Of a DNA stretch of 64,000 bases, positions 25,368 to 33,402 are shown in pieces. The notes beneath the pieces were generated by a model. It worked only from the letters and a program-made list of their open reading frames with translations, was not told the DNA's origin and searched no databases. Within the stretch, counting starts at the first letter, position 1; every line of letters begins with the position of its first letter. The stretch spans positions 62,001-126,000 of the forward strand of contig NZ_BPEW01000008.1 of NCBI RefSeq assembly GCF_019654975.1. Direction: 5' to 3'. The position numbers and the translations under genes are program-made. This stretch comes from Shewanella sp. c952 (GTDB lineage: Bacteria > Pseudomonadota > Gammaproteobacteria > Enterobacterales > Shewanellaceae).

Positions 25368-26882
25368 ATGGTTTATATTTCACAAACAGATGGATATTTG
25401 ATGAGCAACAAAGTGATTGATTTAGGATTCGATTTCGATAATAGCTATGCCAATGAACTTGAGGGGTTTTATGTCTCTTGCCAAGGTGATAAAGCGCCCA
25501 CTCCTGAGTTGGTGAAGCTAAACATTGCATTGGCTGATGAGTTAGGGATCAGCAATCAAGATCACGCTCAGTTAGCCGAAGTCTTTTCTGGCAGTGAAGC
25601 GCCGCAGGGCGCTGCGCCATTAGCACAAGTTTATGCCGGCCATCAGTTTGGTGGATTTAGCCCGCAATTAGGTGACGGTCGCGCTTTGTTGTTAGGGGAG
25701 GTGCTTGATTCAAGCGGTAAGCGGCAAGATATACAGCTAAAAGGATCTGGGCGTACTCAATTCTCTCGCGGTGGCGATGGTAAAGCGGTACTTGGCGCAA
25801 TTCTACGTGAATATATACTGTGTGAGGCCATGCATGCTTTAGGGATTGCTACCACTCGAGCATTAGCGGTTGTAACCACGGGTGAGCCTATTTATAGAAC
25901 GCGATATTTACCAGGAGCTGTACTTACTCGGGTTGCATCAAGTCACATTCGGGTGGGTACATTTGAATACTTTGCTTCGCAAGGAGCTGAAGATAAAGTT
26001 AAGCAGCTGGCCGATTATGCTATTGCACGTCACTATCCTGAACTTAAAAAAAGCCCGCAACCATACTTAGATTTAATCTGCGCTGTACGTGATAAACAGG
26101 CGCAACTCATCGCCCAATGGATGTTAGTCGGCTTTGTACATGGAGTCATGAACACAGATAACATGACCATAAGCGGTGAGACTATCGATTACGGTCCTTG
26201 TGCATTTATGGACGATTATGATGCTCGTGCGCTATTTAGTTCTATCGATCAAGATGGGCGTTATAGCTATAGTAATCAGCCAGCGATGGCGCAATGGGAT
26301 CTGGCTCGTTTTGCTGAAACATTATTGCCATTAATTAATGACGATTCAGATAAGGCGATAGCACAAGCCACGGATTCGTTAAAAGCCTTTTGGGATGAAT
26401 TTAAATCTCACTGGCTGCAGGGGATGCGCGCTAAGCTTGGTATGGTTGTCGAGGTTGAAGGTGATTATGAGCTTTGCGAACAATTACTGGCAGCGATGCA
26501 AGGGCAGAAGGTGGATTATACCCAGCTGTTTCGTTTGTTAGCCGATGATCTGCTAACAGACAGCAATGATGCTGAATCGCTCTTTACAGACTCAAGTTTA
26601 TTTATGCAATGGAAGCCGTTATGGCAAGTCAGGTTAGCGCAAGAGTCATTCTCTGCAAAAGAGAGTGCTGAGCTGATGAATGCCGTTAACCCAATTTACA
26701 TTCCGCGAAATCACTTAGTGGAAGCTGCTATCGAGGCCGCGGAAGAGCGCGGTGATTATCAACCATTTGAAGTAATTGTTAGCGTATTAGCCAAGCCTTT
26801 TAGTAAGCAAAAAGATAAACAGGAGTATGCTCAGCCAGCTCCAGCAAGCTTTGGTAAGTTCACTACCTACTGCGGTACTTAG
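25368..26882 (+). CDS. selO: SelO/YdiU pseudokinase-fold AMPylator
   Basis: SelO transfers AMP from ATP to protein hydroxyls, with the nucleotide bound upside down in a kinase-like fold. The family is linked to redox control of metabolic enzymes. Diagnostic stretches are GDGRALLLGE, KGSGRTQFSRGGDGKAVLG, REYILCEAMHALGIATTRAL, HGVMNTDNM and IDYGPCAFMDDY, followed by the late NPIYIPRNHLVEAAI. The protein ends in YCGT, which leaves the C-terminal Cys used for a redox switch in relatives. The start may be 25368 or the ATG at 25401; neither ribosome site is strong. Length (493-504) suits the family. Confidence 0.94.
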   Translation: MVYISQTDGYLMSNKVIDLGFDFDNSYANELEGFYVSCQGDKAPTPELVKLNIALADELGISNQDHAQLAEVFSGSEAPQGAAPLAQVYAGHQFGGFSPQLGDGRALLLGEVLDSSGKRQDIQLKGSGRTQFSRGGDGKAVLGAILREYILCEAMHALGIATTRALAVVTTGEPIYRTRYLPGAVLTRVASSHIRVGTFEYFASQGAEDKVKQLADYAIARHYPELKKSPQPYLDLICAVRDKQAQLIAQWMLVGFVHGVMNTDNMTISGETIDYGPCAFMDDYDARALFSSIDQDGRYSYSNQPAMAQWDLARFAETLLPLINDDSDKAIAQATDSLKAFWDEFKSHWLQGMRAKLGMVVEVEGDYELCEQLLAAMQGQKVDYTQLFRLLADDLLTDSNDAESLFTDSSLFMQWKPLWQVRLAQESFSAKESAELMNAVNPIYIPRNHLVEAAIEAAEERGDYQPFEVIVSVLAKPFSKQKDKQEYAQPAPASFGKFTTYCGT

Positions 26883-26898
26883 TCTCTCCGTTTTTACT

Positions 26899-26933
26899 AA
26901 AAAAACCACGCAATGGAATAGTTCATTGCGTGG
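26899..26933 (-). terminator. Rho-independent terminator for the lipoprotein gene
   Basis: CCACGCAATG (26906-26915) and CATTGCGTGG (26924-26933) form a 10-bp stem. On the minus strand seven T residues follow (26899-26905), which suits the lipoprotein gene ending at 26970. It may also stop selO transcripts. Confidence 0.85.
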
Positions 26934-26969
26934 TAGTCGAGTACTAATGCCGAGTTGCAGGGTGGGGCA

Positions 26970-27461
26970 TCAATCTAAAAACGCTAGCTCTAGGTGTGCT
27001 TTTTCACCTTTAACTTCGACGGCGACGCGATAGCTGTCAATGGCATCCTTCCACTCAACTGAATCTAGAACAAGGCTGTATTTACCTGATTCTGCTTCCG
27101 TTATTGCCATCGTGCACTCATCATCAGCAACACAGTTGGAATGGTTAACTTGATGCCAGCCAAGCTTATATTTTACTGGTGAATCACCTTCTTTAGGGTA
27201 ACCCATAACAATTAAATTAAAGGCACTGGCATCGGTAACAAGCATTTCATCGTCACCGGTAAGTGTTAATAACACATTGCCTTTTTCTGCATCGACGGTT
27301 GTTAGATTAACGCTCAAGGTTTCAGTGTCATTAATCCCAATTGTTGATACTGGTGGCTCGACTGGTGGTTCTACTGGTTTGTTGTCGTCATCATCACTAC
27401 CACAACCGAGTAAGAGCACAGAGCTGAGGCCGATAGCGCAACATAATTTAGTGTGTTTCAT
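26970..27461 (-). CDS. Hypothetical lipoprotein, paired with a diheme protein
   Basis: A 163-residue predicted lipoprotein (LLLGCGSDDDD, Cys at about 20). An Asp- and Pro-rich linker (KPVEPPVEPPVST) precedes a beta-rich domain containing two Cys (NCVADDEC). The ATG at 27461 sits at good distance from AGGGGGA. It is 12 bases downstream of the Tat-signal diheme protein gene on the same strand and a terminator follows, so the two form a transcription unit. Asp after the lipid Cys is not at position +2 (Gly is), so outer-membrane sorting is expected. Family unknown. Confidence 0.65.
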   Translation of the reverse strand: MKHTKLCCAIGLSSVLLLGCGSDDDDNKPVEPPVEPPVSTIGINDTETLSVNLTTVDAEKGNVLLTLTGDDEMLVTDASAFNLIVMGYPKEGDSPVKYKLGWHQVNHSNCVADDECTMAITEAESGKYSLVLDSVEWKDAIDSYRVAVEVKGEKAHLELAFLD

Positions 27462-27472
27462 TATCATTCCCC

Positions 27473-28291
27473 CTAGTTTACAAAGTGGCCTGTATGGCAG
27501 GTATCACATGCCATGTTAGTTTTCACACTTGGTTGGAATGTTGATTCTGACGTATGGCAAGTTTGGCATCCAGCAACCGTGTCTGAAATTGGATGAGGAT
27601 TTGCTGTGTCACCATCAAGAGCATTGTTTAGCATTGTGACTAATTCATAAACAATTGATGCGGATAACTGCTTACAGCGCATACCTTTTTGGCTAAACGA
27701 CTTGCCATTTTCTCTCGCCCAGAGGCTAATTGAAGAGTGACACATAATGCTATTGGCTGATGTTGGCGTACCGACTTGATCGAGCGTTTCAGTCATATCT
27801 GCACCAATGCCAGAAATAAAATCAGCAGTTTGCAGCGGCAGCTTCTCACTTTCGTAGTAGCGCATAGTTGGGTTAAGGATGCTATTAGCTGATTCGCCAT
27901 TAATAGATAGCAAGTTAACGAGCATGCCTGTCGCGTTAATATTACCGCAAACTGTTCCTTCACCTAACATACCGGCATAACCATAGTGCGCCATTGCTGT
28001 AGGCACTTGTGCAAATTTCTCTGCATCTGGTGACATTGATGTTGCTAAGCTTTGAATGATGCTGTCAAACACTTGGAACATACAACCGTTACCTGTTTCG
28101 TAGGCTAGCTTGGCAACAGTCATTGGATCTAACTTAGCGTAGGCAAGTCGAGTACCTACTTCGAGTTTCCAGTCACCTGTGTTACTAGTTACGGCTGCAA
28201 TTACAGGGTTCGCAATAAGTGCGCCGCCAGCGGCTACTGAAGAGATACCAATGATACGGTTTATTGCTTGTCTTCTATTTAATGTTTTCAT
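27473..28291 (-). CDS. Tat-signal protein with two C-terminal heme c motifs
   Basis: A 272-residue protein from the ATG at 28291; an earlier start ten codons up is open. It begins LNRRQAINRIIGISSVAAGGA, a twin-arginine export signal, and ends with two CxxCH motifs (CQTCH at about 242, CDTCH at about 262). The central 180 residues are helical and carry several other Cys. Heme c proteins normally leave by Sec, so a Tat signal is unusual and may mean another cofactor or pre-folding. It heads an operon with a lipoprotein. I do not recognise the family; an electron-transfer role is likely. Confidence 0.7.
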   Translation of the reverse strand: MKTLNRRQAINRIIGISSVAAGGALIANPVIAAVTSNTGDWKLEVGTRLAYAKLDPMTVAKLAYETGNGCMFQVFDSIIQSLATSMSPDAEKFAQVPTAMAHYGYAGMLGEGTVCGNINATGMLVNLLSINGESANSILNPTMRYYESEKLPLQTADFISGIGADMTETLDQVGTPTSANSIMCHSSISLWARENGKSFSQKGMRCKQLSASIVYELVTMLNNALDGDTANPHPISDTVAGCQTCHTSESTFQPSVKTNMACDTCHTGHFVN

Positions 28292-28911
28292 CGTTTCACG
28301 TCCCATTTTTTTATAAGTCACTCAATACTTAGGTTGAGCGTTTTGAATTAGCTGCAGACTATTGATAGCTGGCTTAAGTTGCTGCCAGATTTCATTGCTG
28401 CATTGGCTTGAGGTAAGCATGACAGGCGTGAAAAACAACGATGAGAGCTAGTTCAAAGTAATTTTGGGGGATCTAACCGCTATGATGGTAGATAGCTTTG
28501 TTGATGTTTTATCTCTTTAAGTTGAGCTATTTCGAGTTAAAATACCAACATATTGCACTATGTTGGTTTGTAATGCTGATTACAGGGTTTTATCCTACTT
28601 ATTATCATTGGTATTTATTGATCTAGATCTAATAAAGCGTTGAATGGTTATATATTTATATTATCGACTTGTAATTCTTTACTGATTTATTTGCTTGACT
28701 TAATAGTCAGGCGCTAGCCAGATTTTGTATTAACATTAAGTAGATAAGTGCATTGCTTATTAGTGGTTTATAACATTGACGAGTTCTACATTATTGGCAT
28801 TAGTTAGAACTAATGCATAGTTGTCAACAAATTATGCAAGCTATGACTAATTTGTGATTAGCTAAAGGTTTGTTGGCTCCTAAATCCAGTAAACTGGCTT
28901 TAGACTTCTAT
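28292..28911. other. Long AT-rich intergenic region
   Basis: About 620 bases separate two divergent genes and hold no supported open frame. The one clear structure is ACCAACATA (28544-28552) facing TATGTTGGT (28559-28567), a 9-bp-armed palindrome that may be an operator or terminator. The rest is AT-rich promoter-like sequence upstream of the ToxR-like gene. Confidence 0.5.
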
Positions 28912-29676
28912 ATGGACGCGATTGATATGCGATTAAAAACCTTTGAGTTTGATATTGCTAATAGCCAATTATTCAACACTGAAACTCAAAGCTCGTTTCA
29001 TCTAACTCGTACCGAATGCCAGGTACTTGAACAACTCGCTAACCACCCTAATCAAGTCATGAGTAAAGGGCAGCTTGCCTGTGCCGGTTCACAAACTGCT
29101 GTGATGAGTGAGTCAGCAGTTGCTAAGGCGGTTTTTACGCTACGGAAATACTTTGGTGAACAGCACGAAGACTTGATTGAAACGCTACCGCGCAAAGGTT
29201 ATCGACTCAATATTCAAGTCCCAACTGCAAGTTGGTCAAAGCGCTCAAAAGCCAGAAAAAAGTACCTCGCTTTAACGGTTGCTGGGCTGCTGTTGGCATG
29301 TATTGCAGTCGTCACCGCAATGCATCAATACATATTGTTTGAGAGTGTCGATGCACCGATTAAAAACAGCCGTAATCTAGTATTAGATAACGGTGAAGAG
29401 GTGCTACTGACTTGGCTCGAATCGCCACGTATTAGATTGCGCCAAGAGGTTCCCATCGAAGAAAAAGTCATCGCGGCATTGAATCGTTGTCCACATCTAA
29501 CATGGCAGAGTGTAAATCTTGCCTTTTCTAATGATATGCAGGTACTCAATGTATCAATGCTTGGGAAATCAGCGAGTGGTGAAACATTGTTGAGAAACAT
29601 TAAGACTATTGATTTTAGCTTGAGCCCAGAGTTCATTTCAGAAAGCTGGCTAGAAGAGGTATCTCTCTGTGATTAA
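28912..29676 (+). CDS. ToxR/CadC-like membrane-bound winged-helix regulator
   Basis: About 254 residues. An N-terminal OmpR/PhoB-type winged helix (about residues 5-105, ending LIETLPRKGYRLNI) is followed by a basic stretch, one membrane helix (YLALTVAGLLLACIAVVTAM) and a periplasmic domain of about 110 residues with a few Cys. This is the ToxR layout: it binds DNA while anchored in the membrane. The start is uncertain, with ATG at 28912, ATG at 28927 or TTG at 28870 all open and poorly supported. The next gene overlaps by eight bases and has a ToxS-like layout. Confidence 0.78.
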   Translation: MDAIDMRLKTFEFDIANSQLFNTETQSSFHLTRTECQVLEQLANHPNQVMSKGQLACAGSQTAVMSESAVAKAVFTLRKYFGEQHEDLIETLPRKGYRLNIQVPTASWSKRSKARKKYLALTVAGLLLACIAVVTAMHQYILFESVDAPIKNSRNLVLDNGEEVLLTWLESPRIRLRQEVPIEEKVIAALNRCPHLTWQSVNLAFSNDMQVLNVSMLGKSASGETLLRNIKTIDFSLSPEFISESWLEEVSLCD

Positions 29677-30193
29677 GTATTTGAAAGTTGCGCTTAGCGG
29701 CGCGCTGCTAGCACTTGTGATAGGTATCATCGTGCTGCAGCACATAAAGGCCACAGAAGTTGATATTGTGCTTTCTTGCCGTAATGAGTTGGTGGCAACG
29801 AATCCACAAACCCATGAAATTGAACATCACTCACTGATTGCTGATTTCGCATTGCAAAAGCGCTCGGCCAGTATCAGTTATCGTTACTTCACCACAGACG
29901 GTATTCCTATTGCTACTCTGCAGTTAAAAGGCGACATATTGAGTGCGAATAAAGATAAAGATACCTATATTCTTAACCTGGTGAGTAGTGAGTTGATCCG
30001 CCATAACAGTGAACTATCATTGCCGCTGCATGGGACTCATTTAGAGGCTTTTGCCAGTCGTAACATCACCAAGCAAGGGGTGCATAATCTAACAATACAG
30101 ATTGTTAGTCGTGACGAAGCGGAAAATACGGCGCTGTTGTACTTTTTACCCAGCACTAATATCTGCGCCTGTAGTTTAGTGACTATGGGGTAA
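29669..30193 (+). CDS. ToxS-like membrane-anchored periplasmic partner
   Basis: A 174-residue protein with a GTG start at 29669, preceded by AGAGG and overlapping the regulator gene by eight bases, so translation is likely coupled. It has one N-terminal membrane helix (VALSGALLALVIGIIVLQHI) and a periplasmic beta-rich domain with Cys near its start and end (SCRNEL, NICACSL). Size, topology and position match ToxS, which stabilises ToxR, although I cannot claim sequence homology. It probably tunes the neighbouring regulator. Confidence 0.65.
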   Translation: MIKYLKVALSGALLALVIGIIVLQHIKATEVDIVLSCRNELVATNPQTHEIEHHSLIADFALQKRSASISYRYFTTDGIPIATLQLKGDILSANKDKDTYILNLVSSELIRHNSELSLPLHGTHLEAFASRNITKQGVHNLTIQIVSRDEAENTALLYFLPSTNICACSLVTMG

Positions 30194-30333
30194 TAAGCTG
30201 CGGTTAAGCTTATGGCTTGCTGCATCTTTTTAGTTTTCTTTACACTCCTTTGCTTTTCTTCGACTTTTTTTCTACTTCTCTATTTATATAGTCACTTTTT
30301 GAGTGTTTCGGATAACAGAAGAGAAATTTTATT

Positions 30334-30846
30334 ATGATAATCAAACGTCAAAGGATCATCCTAACCGGTGCCTTTACTCTATTATTGGCCAGTGCGACAG
30401 TAAGTGCTATCGCGGCAGAAACACCGTCTGTGGAAACAAAGCACTGGATAACTCAAGCACCTAGTCAGATTGTAAAAGATAAAAGGATCGAGCAGTATCT
30501 GCGCGGCTTCGATCAACCTATGTGGGAAGTTGGGGAACGCTATCAGCACTTAGAGCAAGCCATAATCGATAGCAACTTCGAGCTTGCGTCATATCATTGG
30601 AATAAGATAAAAACTACGATTGAGAATGGTCTTATGAAACGTCCAGCGAGAAGGCAAAATGCTGAGGCTATACTGCTTAATCATACTTGGGGTGAGGTGA
30701 GTAAAGCTTTTGCTAGCAAAGATATATCGCGGGCAAAGCTAGCTGTGGTTAAGGCCAAGGCGGCATGTATGGCATGCCACGCCGCGGAAAATGTAGCATT
30801 TATTAATAACCAACCACTTTTCACCCAAAACAGTGATAACGGCTAA
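30334..30846 (+). CDS. Periplasmic monoheme c-type cytochrome-like protein
   Basis: A 170-residue protein with a signal peptide (IILTGAFTLLLASATVSAIAA) and a single heme c motif near the C-terminus (CMACHAAE). The rest is helical with the pattern of a four-helix bundle (EVGERYQHLEQAIIDSNFELASYHW), as in cytochrome c'-like proteins where the heme site is in the last helix. It would carry electrons or bind a small ligand in the periplasm. AGAGAA lies upstream. It stands 140 bases after the ToxS-like gene and may have its own promoter. Confidence 0.75.
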   Translation: MIIKRQRIILTGAFTLLLASATVSAIAAETPSVETKHWITQAPSQIVKDKRIEQYLRGFDQPMWEVGERYQHLEQAIIDSNFELASYHWNKIKTTIENGLMKRPARRQNAEAILLNHTWGEVSKAFASKDISRAKLAVVKAKAACMACHAAENVAFINNQPLFTQNSDNG

Positions 30847-30943
30847 ACGAGCCAAGCTCTACTATAATCTTACTCATTGATTTACTTAAATCTGGTTCGC
30901 TGTACTGTGAGCCAGATTTAACGTTTAGATAGTGGTGGCAAAT

Positions 30944-31150
30944 ATGACTGAACTTAAAGTGACCCGTGTCGGTAAAGGACTTGGGTTAGAACTCCCGCAA
31001 GAGATTGTTGAACAGTTACACCTTGGTGCAGGCGATAATATTTGTTTAGAAAATATAGGCCATGGCTGTTTTCGACTTCGCAGTCAAACAGATATGCAGG
31101 CTGAGCAGATAGCGTTAATAGAGGGCTATATGCACGAAGAGGATGCTTAA
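30944..31150 (+). CDS. AbrB/MazE-type antitoxin-like protein, no toxin adjacent
   Basis: A 68-residue protein with a SpoVT-AbrB swapped-hairpin domain (LKVTRVGKGLGLELPQEIVEQLHLGAGDNICL) and a short acidic tail. Antitoxins of this type pair with Doc, VapC or MazF-like toxins coded just downstream. Here the next gene is a convergent histidine kinase overlapping by four bases, so no toxin is present. It may be an orphan antitoxin or a stand-alone DNA-binding regulator. The ATG at 30944 has GGTGG upstream; a GTG at 30932 is an alternative. Confidence 0.72.
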   Translation: MTELKVTRVGKGLGLELPQEIVEQLHLGAGDNICLENIGHGCFRLRSQTDMQAEQIALIEGYMHEEDA

Positions 31151-32526
31151 CTAATGTTGCTTAGATCGCAGCTAAAGCAAGCGCCGCCTAACTTACTTTT
31201 ACTCACTTTGAGGTTGCAACGCATGCGAGCGGCCGCAGCTTTAGCTATCGCGAGCCCTAAACCTAAGCCACCAGTTTCTAAATTCCGACTCTTATCTATT
31301 CGATAGAAAGGCAAAAAGACGGAAGTAAAGTTTTGCTCTTCTATTCCTATTCCATCATCTTCGATAGTTATATTTATCAAGCTGGGCAAGGCTTGGTTTA
31401 CCTTCACCGTTACTTTTACTTGGCTAAAGGCGTATCGAAGTGCATTAGAAAAGATGTTGTCGAACATTAAGCGAAGGTAAGCTGAATCGCAGTTGAGCTG
31501 AATATTGGGGAGTGTAGCAACTATGTCGATATCATTATTAACACGGAGATGCTGGATTCTACTTTGTATATACTCATCAAGTTGAATGGGCGAGCATTTT
31601 TTTGGTTCTTGAGCGGTCTGCTCTGCATTGAGTTTTGAAAAGGTCATGACTTGACTAGTCAGTTTATCAATGTCATCGATATAATTATCTATGTTATCGA
31701 GTAGGGCTAACTCTTCAGCTTGCTGTTTGCGTTGACGCAGAAGGCCTGTTGCTAGTTGAATACGGCTCAGCGGTGTTCGCATCTCATGGGGTACCGCTTG
31801 GGCAAAAATTTGGTTCTCGTTTACGGTTTCAGTAATTGAATCAGCCATTTTATTAAAACTACGCGCTAGTTCATTGACTGGTTCTGTATAATCCTGCTTG
31901 GCTCTAATATTTAGCTCACCTTTGCCAAATCTTTGATTTATTTGTACTAGCTGATTTATTTGAGCCTGTAGTTTTCTAACTGAAAAGTAGAGCGTTGTAC
32001 CTATTACCACAACCACTACCAGTAATAGTAAGTAAGGAACGACTTCAGCCGGGTCATTGCGAATCAATACAAAAAGACTGTCATCATGCTGCCTGCTAGC
32101 TCGGGGAGAAAGCACGCTATTGGCTTGTTTGTCAGAGATTAAAATAGCCCCTTTTCCTTGAGAAAGTGGATACACTGCAAGCAGTTGGTCATCGGTCAAT
32201 TTGTAAATCGATGTACCTGCAATCTTGCTCAAAAAATCACACGTTGAGCAATGTTGCTTTATGTTCCAGTTTTCTTGCCAGCGAACATCAAAGCTAGCGT
32301 CATACTCAATTGGCGTTAAGAGTAGCTGTTGCGCTGATAGACCACTGCGGTGCATATCAGCACTAATTTCTGCAAAAGTTTGAAAGCTATCATCATAAAA
32401 ATCGATAACATCACTCCGCTCTAGGAACTGCTCACTCAGGTAGAAAGTGAGTAACACGCTGGCAAATAATGCAGCAAGTAAACTGATATAAAGCCGCGTA
32501 AATAGTGGGGGAAATATATTAGTCAT
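31147..32526 (-). CDS. Two-component sensor histidine kinase
   Basis: A 459-residue inner-membrane kinase. Two helices (about 10-30 and 165-185) flank a periplasmic sensor of about 135 residues containing CSTC, a possible metal or redox site. A HAMP linker, a dimerisation helix with the phosphorylatable His in AVPHEMRTPLSRIQLA (about residue 247) and an ATPase domain (NALRYAF, DDGIGI, GLGLGLAIA) follow. The layout resembles RstB-like kinases. It overlaps the response-regulator gene by eight bases, so the two are co-translated. Signal unknown. Confidence 0.9.
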   Translation of the reverse strand: MTNIFPPLFTRLYISLLAALFASVLLTFYLSEQFLERSDVIDFYDDSFQTFAEISADMHRSGLSAQQLLLTPIEYDASFDVRWQENWNIKQHCSTCDFLSKIAGTSIYKLTDDQLLAVYPLSQGKGAILISDKQANSVLSPRASRQHDDSLFVLIRNDPAEVVPYLLLLVVVVVIGTTLYFSVRKLQAQINQLVQINQRFGKGELNIRAKQDYTEPVNELARSFNKMADSITETVNENQIFAQAVPHEMRTPLSRIQLATGLLRQRKQQAEELALLDNIDNYIDDIDKLTSQVMTFSKLNAEQTAQEPKKCSPIQLDEYIQSRIQHLRVNNDIDIVATLPNIQLNCDSAYLRLMFDNIFSNALRYAFSQVKVTVKVNQALPSLINITIEDDGIGIEEQNFTSVFLPFYRIDKSRNLETGGLGLGLAIAKAAAARMRCNLKVSKSKLGGACFSCDLSNIS

Positions 32527-33205
32527 TGATTAACATATAGCCTTTGTTGCGCACGGTGAGAATGGTTTGATAGGGTAGAGCATCATCATTGAGTTTTTTT
32601 CGTAGACCTGAGATCCGCATATCGACGGAGCGATCGTTGAAGTCGTAGGTAATTCCCCTTAGCGTTCGGCAACAATCCTCTCGAGAAACAATGTTCCCAG
32701 CGTTGTTAGCGAGTAATAGCAGCATTTCATATTCAGCCGTTGTCAGCGGTAGAATTTGTCCATTGAAGCTGACTTGTTGCTTATTCGTAGAAATTGTTAT
32801 TTTCCCAACCTGTATCAATTCGACGTGTTGAACTATTTTTTGATAGCGACGCAAAAGATTCTCAATTCGTGCCAGCATGACATGGGGTCGCACAGGCTTG
32901 GTCAAGTAATCATCGGCTCCAAGTTTTAGTAAGCTTACTTCGCTAATATCATCGCAACAAGCAGTCAGAACCAATATGGGGTGCAGATAGAATTGTCGCA
33001 ATTGTTTGCATACAGATACTCCATCAAGACCTGGTAGCATTAGGTCTAGAATGACTAAATCAGGTTGTGTTGCTAATACAGAGTGTTTTGCTTTCGAACC
33101 ATCAGCGATGATATGAGTGCAGTAACCTTCTGCTTCTAGGTACATAGCAGTTAGGCGAGAGATCTCTTTATCATCTTCAATGATGAGTATTTTAGCTTTA
33201 CTCAA
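32519..33205 (-). CDS. OmpR-family response regulator
   Basis: A 228-residue regulator. The receiver domain has the acidic pair EDD, the phosphorylated Asp in VILDLMLPG (about residue 53) and the Lys in YLTKPV. The C-terminal winged helix ends SGLRKKLNDDALPYQTILTVRNKGYML. Its partner is the overlapping kinase gene. It is divergent from a lipoprotein gene, and the shared region carries four 10-bp-phased GCTTAC repeats, the kind of array OmpR-type dimers bind, so control of that lipoprotein and of itself is likely. Confidence 0.92.
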   Translation of the reverse strand: MSKAKILIIEDDKEISRLTAMYLEAEGYCTHIIADGSKAKHSVLATQPDLVILDLMLPGLDGVSVCKQLRQFYLHPILVLTACCDDISEVSLLKLGADDYLTKPVRPHVMLARIENLLRRYQKIVQHVELIQVGKITISTNKQQVSFNGQILPLTTAEYEMLLLLANNAGNIVSREDCCRTLRGITYDFNDRSVDMRISGLRKKLNDDALPYQTILTVRNKGYMLIND

Positions 33206-33296
33206 AAATATACCTCAGTATTACGTTCAAGATGCGGGGATAAAGGCCAGAGTAGATAGTGCTAATTCTACAGAGCTTTATTGGAATTAGTAGTCC

Positions 33297-33342
33297 GCTT
33301 ACATTCGCTTACATAACCTCTGCACTGCTTACTTAAGCTTAC
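33297..33342. promoter_or_regulatory. Phased GCTTAC direct-repeat array, likely response-regulator site
   Basis: GCTTAC occurs at 33297, 33307, 33327 and 33337: two tandem pairs at 10-base spacing, with 10 bases between pairs. The extended units are GCTTACATTC, GCTTACATAA, GCTTACTTAA and GCTTACCC. It sits about 60 bases upstream of the lipoprotein start at 33403 and 92 bases from the regulator gene. Confidence 0.7.
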
Positions 33343-33402
33343 CCAGAGCGCCAAACTAATGTGCTAATTTCATTCCTCAATATTAGATGTAAGGGGAACG
33401 AC

